9,644 bases of DNA from an uncultured Clostridia bacterium. Its GTDB lineage: Bacteria; Bacillota; Clostridia; Christensenellales; Borkfalkiaceae. Under the pieces are notes generated by a model. That model did not search any database. It was not told where the DNA came from and saw only the letters and a program-made list of their open reading frames with translations. Both the position numbers and the translations under genes were made by a program. Positions 6,486 through 9,644 of the stretch are shown here, piece by piece. Positions within the stretch are counted from its first letter, which is position 1. The number at the start of each line of letters is the position of its first letter. The stretch lies in NCBI GenBank assembly GCA_947589585.1, contig CANQCA010000054.1, forward strand, positions 1 to 9,644, read 5' to 3'.

Positions 6486-6553
6486 GTACCGATGTGCACG
6501 AATTTCCGCTCAATATTTTACAAAATTCTCCTGCAGAAATTTTTCGGGAACTC

Positions 6554-6582
6554 TTGAAAGCCGTTGCGAAATATGATAGAAT
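6554..6582 (+). promoter_or_regulatory. Promoter of the VanZ/Ig-like membrane protein gene
   Basis: TTGAAA (6554–6559), a 17-base spacer, then TAGAAT (6577–6582) with an extended -10 TGA just upstream. Predicted start is near 6589, so the leader is only about 14 bases and begins almost at the AAAGGTGA ribosome binding site (6591–6598). It is divergent from the nrdR promoter, with 68 bp between the two -35 elements. Confidence 0.8.
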
Positions 6583-6602
6583 AAAACAAAAAAGGTGATA
6601 TT

Positions 6603-8285
6603 TTGGGAAAAAAGCGCGCAAAAACTGTTTTCAAGTATCTTTTCCTCGCTGTCTCGGTCGCCGAGATGCTCTTTTTGTGCGTCGAATCGCTTCTTCCCGG
6701 AGAGAAATCTTCCGCACAGAGCGGCGCCGTGGGCGAAATCGTGGATACCGTCGTCACGGAATTCGGCGGGGAAGGGATCCGCGATGTGCCGCCCGTCTCC
6801 GTCGGTATTTCTTTGAACGAAGAAATGGAAGAGGTCCGCCTGCAGGTCGGTCAGGTGTGGGTGCCCACGCTCTATTATCAACCCGAAGAGACCTCTGCGA
6901 ACTACCGGAGGGCCGTCTGGCAGTCGAGCAATGAGGACGTCCTCTCCTTCCGCGGCGGGAAATTCTATGCAAATCAGCCGGGCGAGGCGGTCGTATCCGT
7001 CAGGCTGAAGTATGCGGAAGGGATCGAAGCAAGCGCCAGGGTCGTCGTCTCGGAGATCGCGGCAGAAGCGCTCGAGCTGTGCTTTGAGGACGGGAGCGAT
7101 GCCGCCGAGCTCAAGCAATATGCGAGCATCCGCCTCGTCGCAAAGCTCGACCCCGAGGATGCGACCGCGCCCGTCAAATTCTCCTCGGGGGATGAGGAGA
7201 TCGCCACGGTGGATGAAACCGGTCTCGTGCATGCGGTCTCCGTCGGGAGCACCTATCTCGAGGCCGCATACACGCCCTTCGATGCGCAGCTTCCGGCCCT
7301 CTCTGCCCGCGTGGAAATACAGGTGATCGAGGGCGAACCGCCCCTCTCTCCCCTCTCTCTTTCGCTTGTTTCTCCCGAAAATATTCATAAGGGAAATCTC
7401 TTCGTCGGCGAAGACGGGACCTTCTCCGCCCTACCCATGTCCGAGATCGACCCTTCAGATACGCTGATCTACACGAGTTCGGACGAGAAGGTTTTATCCG
7501 TCGATCCCACCTCGGGACGCTTTGAGGCAAAGCGGAAGGGCGAGGCCATCGTCACCGTCTTTTCGGCGGCTTATCCCGATATCTTCGACTGTGCCGAGCT
7601 CAGGATCCTCAATGAGGAGCTCGACGCCCGCATCGAGGCGGGTTCGGGCTATTCGCTCGAAGAAGGCGAGCTCCCCGACAGTTTCTCTATGAGTGTGAAG
7701 GCGGGCAGCGAAGTTCCCCTCTCCGTCTCGGCCGAGCCCGAGCTCTTCTTCGTCCGCTACAAGAGCTCGGATCCCACCGTCGCGGAAGTCACGGACGGCG
7801 GCGTGATCCTGCCCTACAGGGCAAGTTCCAAGCCCATCGAGATCACCGTGGAAATTTCCGACGATCCCTCTTTCTCGAATGAAAACGGCGGGCTCGTGCA
7901 GGGGTTCACCCTCGAGCTCACCGTGCAGAAACAGTCCTTCAGTTCGGGCGTGAGCGGTTGGCAGCTCTTCATCAGGAAGCTCTTCGGCCACTTCGGCGCG
8001 TTCATTCTGCTCGGCGTCCTTCTCGGCATTACCGCCGCACTCTTCGACAACGGCTCATGGAAGAGAAGGCTCGTGATCCTTCTCATCCTCACCCTCGTCG
8101 GTTTCGCCTTTGCGGGGCTCACGGAGATCTTGCAGATGCCCATCTTCACGGCGGGAAGAGGCCCTTCCTTCCGCGATGTGCTCATCGATTTCTCGGGCTA
8201 TCTGCCCGCCATGCTGCTTTTCTACGGCGGATATCTTCTCATAAGATTTCTCGCCGAACGGATAAAACGCAGACGCAACAAGTGA
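6603..8285 (+). CDS. VanZ-family membrane protein with inserted Ig-like (Big2-type) extracellular region
   Basis: A 560-residue protein starting at TTG, with AAAGGTGA a few bases upstream. Residues 8–31 form a membrane helix followed by ESLLPGEKSSAQSGAVG (28–44), the sequence that follows the first helix of clostridial VanZ-like proteins. Then come about 400 residues of beta-rich repeats: about 65–152, 153–243, 250–336 and 352–443. They carry bacterial Ig-like group 2 marks, such as WQSSNEDVLSFRGGKFYANQPGEAVVSV, FSSGDEEIATVDETGLVHAVSVGS, YTSSDEKVLSVDPTSGRFEAKRKGEAIVTV and YKSSDPTVAEV. The C-terminus (about 455–550) has three membrane helices with the VanZ marks FGHFGAFILLG (461–471), TEILQ (507–511) and GRGPSFRDVLIDFSGY (518–533), then a basic tail. 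The Ig-like region should face outside, bracketed by membrane segments. VanZ proteins are linked to glycopeptide resistance and cell-envelope functions, but the activity here is unknown. It is monocistronic. Confidence 0.85.
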   Translation: MGKKRAKTVFKYLFLAVSVAEMLFLCVESLLPGEKSSAQSGAVGEIVDTVVTEFGGEGIRDVPPVSVGISLNEEMEEVRLQVGQVWVPTLYYQPEETSANYRRAVWQSSNEDVLSFRGGKFYANQPGEAVVSVRLKYAEGIEASARVVVSEIAAEALELCFEDGSDAAELKQYASIRLVAKLDPEDATAPVKFSSGDEEIATVDETGLVHAVSVGSTYLEAAYTPFDAQLPALSARVEIQVIEGEPPLSPLSLSLVSPENIHKGNLFVGEDGTFSALPMSEIDPSDTLIYTSSDEKVLSVDPTSGRFEAKRKGEAIVTVFSAAYPDIFDCAELRILNEELDARIEAGSGYSLEEGELPDSFSMSVKAGSEVPLSVSAEPELFFVRYKSSDPTVAEVTDGGVILPYRASSKPIEITVEISDDPSFSNENGGLVQGFTLELTVQKQSFSSGVSGWQLFIRKLFGHFGAFILLGVLLGITAALFDNGSWKRRLVILLILTLVGFAFAGLTEILQMPIFTAGRGPSFRDVLIDFSGYLPAMLLFYGGYLLIRFLAERIKRRRNK

Positions 8286-8313
8286 AAAAAGCGGGGTATC
8301 TCCCCGCTTTTTT
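8285..8313. terminator. Bidirectional Rho-independent terminator
   Basis: AAAAAAGCGGGG, loop TATCT, CCCCGCTTTTTT: a perfect stem with a GC-rich hexamer flanked by A6 and T6. It overlaps the stop codon of the plus-strand membrane protein gene by one base and lies 3 bases past the end of the minus-strand metalloregulator gene. Because of its symmetry it can stop transcription from both convergent units. Confidence 0.95.
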
Positions 8314-8316
8314 CAG

Positions 8317-8682
8317 TTAAAATTCGTTTGAGTATTTCTTCATGATCTCGAAGAGCTCGGGCGAGATGACATGCTCGATGCGGCAGGCATTATCCTCGGC
8401 GAGTTTTTCATCCGCCCCCATGCGCATGAGGAGCGTGGTGATCACGCGATGGCGCGCATAGATATCCGAGGCCTTCGCGCGGCCGCTCTCCGTGAGACGG
8501 ATCTCGTCGAATTCGTTGACCGTGATATAGCCCTTCTTATGGAGAAGCCCTACGCCGCGGGAGACGCTGGATTTCGCATAGCCGAGCTCCCCCGCGATAT
8601 CGATCGCGTGCACGGATGCATTCTTCCCCTCGAGAAGAAGAATGGTCTCAAGATACATTTCCTCCGATTCGTGCGTCCTCAT
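8317..8682 (-). CDS. DtxR/MntR-family metal-dependent transcriptional regulator
   Basis: A 121-residue winged-helix repressor of the DtxR family, which binds DNA when loaded with Fe(II) or Mn(II). Residues 5–65 form the DNA-binding domain (HAIDIAGELGYAKSSVSRGVGLLHKKGYI is the HTH and recognition helix). Residues 66–121 form the helical dimerisation and metal domain. There is no C-terminal SH3 domain, as in MntR. The metal positions resemble DtxR rather than MntR: M9 in EEMYLETI and C100, E103, H104 in NACRIEHVIS, with H78 also kept; at the ancillary site T82 and E96 replace the DtxR E83 and H98. Start ATG 8682 has GGGGGA 5 bases upstream. It follows the CopZ-like gene by 37 bases, probably on one transcript, and ends at the shared terminator. 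Likely autoregulated through the inverted repeat upstream of the pair (inference). Confidence 0.93.
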   Translation of the reverse strand: MRTHESEEMYLETILLLEGKNASVHAIDIAGELGYAKSSVSRGVGLLHKKGYITVNEFDEIRLTESGRAKASDIYARHRVITTLLMRMGADEKLAEDNACRIEHVISPELFEIMKKYSNEF

Positions 8683-8719
8683 ACCCTTCCCCCTTTTGTA
8701 GAGACGCCCTCAGACGGGC

Positions 8720-8980
8720 TTATTTTTTGAAAAGTTTGGCGAAAAATCCCTTCTTTTCGACGGGCTTTGTCTCGGCGGAAAGCACCTTGTAGCCCATCTC
8801 TTCGATGGCCGAACGGACTTGCTCGAGGCAATCTTCTTCCGAGAGGAAGGTCGTCTCCCCCTTGGTTGCGGACGAGGCCACCTTCTCCGCATTGGGCGCG
8901 GCTTTGCGGACGGCGTCGTTTACATGCGCCTCGCACATTCCGCAGTGCATTCCTTCCACCTTCAGAACATATTGTAACAT
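8720..8980 (-). CDS. Small heavy-metal-associated (HMA, CopZ-like) domain protein
   Basis: An 86-residue cytoplasmic protein with a ferredoxin-like HMA domain (about 1–68). The metal-binding loop is GMHCGMC (10–16, ligands C13 and C16), a CxxC motif of the type that binds Cu(I) or other soft metals in CopZ and P-type ATPase N-domains. The remainder (about 69–86) is a basic tail ending KKGFFAKLFKK, which is not part of the HMA fold and looks amphipathic. ATG 8980 is chosen: AGGAGG lies 6 bases upstream, whereas the in-frame ATG at 8986 abuts that site. It is the first gene of a pair with a DtxR-family regulator, under a strong promoter. No transport ATPase is in the window, so the partner is unknown; the DtxR-type neighbour makes iron or manganese control as plausible as copper. 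Confidence 0.92.
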   Translation of the reverse strand: MLQYVLKVEGMHCGMCEAHVNDAVRKAAPNAEKVASSATKGETTFLSEEDCLEQVRSAIEEMGYKVLSAETKPVEKKGFFAKLFKK

Positions 8981-8986
8981 GATCAT

Positions 8987-8992
8987 CCTCCT
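8987..8992 (-). promoter_or_regulatory. Ribosome binding site deciding the start of the HMA protein
   Basis: AGGAGG on the minus strand directly abuts ATG 8986 but is 6 bases from ATG 8980, so the second ATG is the probable start. Confidence 0.75.
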
Positions 8993-9008
8993 GTTCGCTA
9001 CTGCGAAC
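8993..9008. promoter_or_regulatory. Inverted repeat on the transcription start of the HMA–DtxR pair: candidate operator
   Basis: GTTCGC-TACT-GCGAAC, perfect 6-bp arms with a 4-base spacer. On the minus strand it begins two bases after the -10 box and covers the predicted start (near 9003), ending just before the ribosome binding site. This position suits a repressor; the DtxR-family protein two genes on is the obvious candidate. It does not match the classical DtxR or MntR consensus sites as I know them. Confidence 0.6.
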
Positions 9009-9009
9009 T

Positions 9010-9038
9010 ATTGTATCAGAAAATTCTCTTTTTGTCAA
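9010..9038 (-). promoter_or_regulatory. Promoter of the HMA–DtxR pair
   Basis: On the minus strand: a perfect TTGACA (9038–9033), a 17-base spacer and TACAAT (9015–9010), preceded by TGA as an extended -10. Such a strong core promoter fits a gene pair normally held down by a repressor. Confidence 0.88.
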
Positions 9039-9148
9039 GAAGCCGACCGCAATTTTCTTTCAAAAGAGTTGCAGCCGCCCCCTGTTCGCCCCGGCCGGCC
9101 GCACGCAAAATTTTTAAGAAAAAATATTGCAAACGGTGCTGAAAACGT

Positions 9149-9177
9149 TTGACTTATGCAGAAATTTTTGGTAGAAT
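9149..9177 (+). promoter_or_regulatory. Promoter of the tRNA array
   Basis: TTGACT (9149–9154), a 17-base spacer, TAGAAT (9172–9177). Predicted start is near 9184, about 11 bases before tRNA-Gly. The A/T-rich stretch at 9105–9130, with an imperfect inverted repeat (GCAAAATTTTT…AAAAAATATTGC), may act as an UP element. The rest of the 9039–9148 gap shows no gene. Confidence 0.8.
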
Positions 9178-9194
9178 AAACAAGCGTTGTGAGT

Positions 9195-9268
9195 GCGGGT
9201 GTAGTTCAGCGGTAGAATCTCAGCCTTCCAAGCTGATCGCGTGGGTTCGACTCCCATCACCCGCTCCA
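9195..9268 (+). tRNA. tRNA-Gly(TCC)
   Basis: Full cloverleaf: acceptor GCGGGTG/CACCCGC, D stem GTTC/GAAT, anticodon stem TCAGC/GCTGA around CTTCCAA (anticodon TCC, 9227–9229), T arm with TTCGACT. Discriminator T at 9265 and an encoded CCA at 9266–9268. First gene after the array promoter. Confidence 0.97.
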
Positions 9269-9315
9269 ATTCGTAAATAAGAGATGCGCGAAACTTCGAT
9301 GCAAAGTCAGGTTAT

Positions 9316-9392
9316 GCGCCTGTAGCTCAGTTGGATAGAGCAACGGCCTTCTAAGCCGTGGGCCAGGAGTTCGAATCTCTTCAGGCGCGCCA
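9316..9392 (+). tRNA. tRNA-Arg(TCT)
   Basis: Acceptor GCGCCTG/CAGGCGC, D stem GCTC/GAGC, anticodon stem ACGGC/GCCGT around CTTCTAA (anticodon TCT), T arm AGGAG-TTCGAAT-CTCTT with one G·U pair. Discriminator G and encoded CCA (9390–9392). The 47 bases before it hold no terminator, so it is co-transcribed with tRNA-Gly. Confidence 0.97.
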
Positions 9393-9399
9393 TATACGC

Positions 9400-9477
9400 G
9401 GCGGGTGTAGCTCAGTTGGTTAGAGCGCCAGGTTGTGGCCCTGGAGGTCGCAAGTTCGACTCTTGTCGCCCGCCCCA
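9400..9477 (+). tRNA. tRNA-His(GTG)
   Basis: Acceptor GCGGGTG/CGCCCGC (one T·G pair), D stem GCTC/GAGC, anticodon stem CCAGG/CCTGG around TTGTGGC (anticodon GTG), T arm GCAAG-TTCGACT-CTTGT. The extra G at -1 (9400) needed by histidyl-tRNA synthetase is encoded and faces discriminator C73 (9474). CCA is encoded (9475–9477). Confidence 0.97.
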
Positions 9478-9491
9478 AACTTTGTTTCTAA

Positions 9492-9567
9492 TGGGGTGTC
9501 GCCAAGTGGTAAAGGCACGGGATTTTGATTCCCGCATGCGTTGGTTCAAATCCAGCCACCCCAGCCA
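9492..9567 (+). tRNA. tRNA-Gln(TTG)
   Basis: Acceptor TGGGGTG/CACCCCA, anticodon stem CGGGA/TCCCG around TTTTGAT (anticodon TTG), T arm GTTGG-TTCAAAT-CCAGC. The weak first pair (T1–A72) is typical of tRNA-Gln. Discriminator G and encoded CCA (9565–9567). Confidence 0.96.
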
Positions 9568-9572
9568 AAGGC

Positions 9573-9644
9573 GGCCCATTAGCTCAGATGGTAGAGCACT
9601 TGACTTTTAATCAAGGTGTCCCGGGTTCGATTCCCGGATGGACC
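9573..9644 (+). tRNA. tRNA-Lys(TTT), cut at the right edge after base 72
   Basis: D stem GCTC/GAGC, anticodon stem CTTGA/TCAAG around CTTTTAA (anticodon TTT), T arm CCGGG-TTCGATT-CCCGG. The acceptor strands are GGCCCAT (9573–9579) and ATGGACC (9638–9644); all pairs form except 3–70, which is C9575·A9642. Discriminator and 3' end lie beyond the window. Only 5 bases separate it from tRNA-Gln, so it belongs to the same transcript, and the array may continue past the edge. Confidence 0.93.

Noticed and set aside
6486..6553. Search for paired NrdR boxes in the nrdR divergent region
   Set aside because: A/T-rich partial similarities such as CAATATTTTACAAA are present, but no convincing pair of 16-bp boxes with helical spacing could be made out by eye.
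6510..7388. 292-codon open frame on the minus strand opposite the VanZ/Ig-like gene
   Set aside because: It is a mirror frame of the plus-strand gene, which has its own promoter, ribosome binding site, membrane helices and terminator.
8698..8722. GCCC/GGGC inverted repeat followed by TTATTTTTT on the plus strand
   Set aside because: A 4-bp stem in the spacer between two minus-strand genes, with no plus-strand gene upstream to terminate.
9093..9100. GGCCGGCC 8-bp palindrome
   Set aside because: Expected occasionally in GC-rich DNA and not associated with a promoter or repeat copy in the window.
9257..9610. Short open frames across the tRNA array on both strands
   Set aside because: They translate through tRNA genes; such spurious peptides are a well-known annotation artefact.

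Overview
The window is a GC-rich piece of chromosome, apparently from a member of the Bacillota (class Clostridia or a close relative). The reasons are the gene order ispG – PolC-family gene – rimP – nusA – ylxR – ylxQ – infB (the conserved neighbourhood in that group), Shine-Dalgarno sites of the GGAGG type, TTG and GTG starts, sigma-A type promoters with 17-bp spacers, and a compact tRNA array with encoded CCA ends. The genus cannot be named from the sequence alone.

Positions 1–6429 are a run of co-directional minus-strand genes. Reading in the direction of transcription: nrdR (NTP/dNTP-sensing repressor), ispG (isoprenoid synthesis), a 505-residue PolC-derived protein, rimP (30S maturation), nusA (transcription elongation and termination), ylxR, ylxQ (L7Ae-type RNA binder) and infB (IF-2, cut by the left edge of the window). 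A strong promoter lies upstream of nrdR. A second, extended -10 promoter with a hairpin leader lies upstream of rimP, so the transcription/translation block rimP–infB can be expressed independently. The most notable gene is the PolC-derived one. It occupies the usual polC position and keeps the N-terminal region, the OB fold and a complete DEDDh exonuclease domain. The PHP and polymerase domains are absent, and there is no room for them before rimP.

Positions 6430–8313 hold a divergent promoter region and a plus-strand gene for a membrane protein. It reads as a VanZ-family protein whose first membrane helix is separated from the rest by about 400 residues of Ig-like (Big2-type) repeats. The gene ends in a strong hairpin that can terminate transcription in both directions. 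Positions 8317–9038 hold a minus-strand pair, a small CopZ-like metal-binding protein followed by a DtxR/MntR-type metalloregulator. A good promoter precedes the pair, with a 16-bp inverted repeat on the predicted transcription start, a natural candidate for an operator.

Positions 9149–9644 hold a promoter and five tRNA genes in tandem: Gly(TCC), Arg(TCT), His(GTG), Gln(TTG) and Lys(TTT). The last is cut by the right edge just before its discriminator base and shows a C·A mismatch in the acceptor stem. No mobile element, CRISPR array, phage gene or resistance gene is visible.
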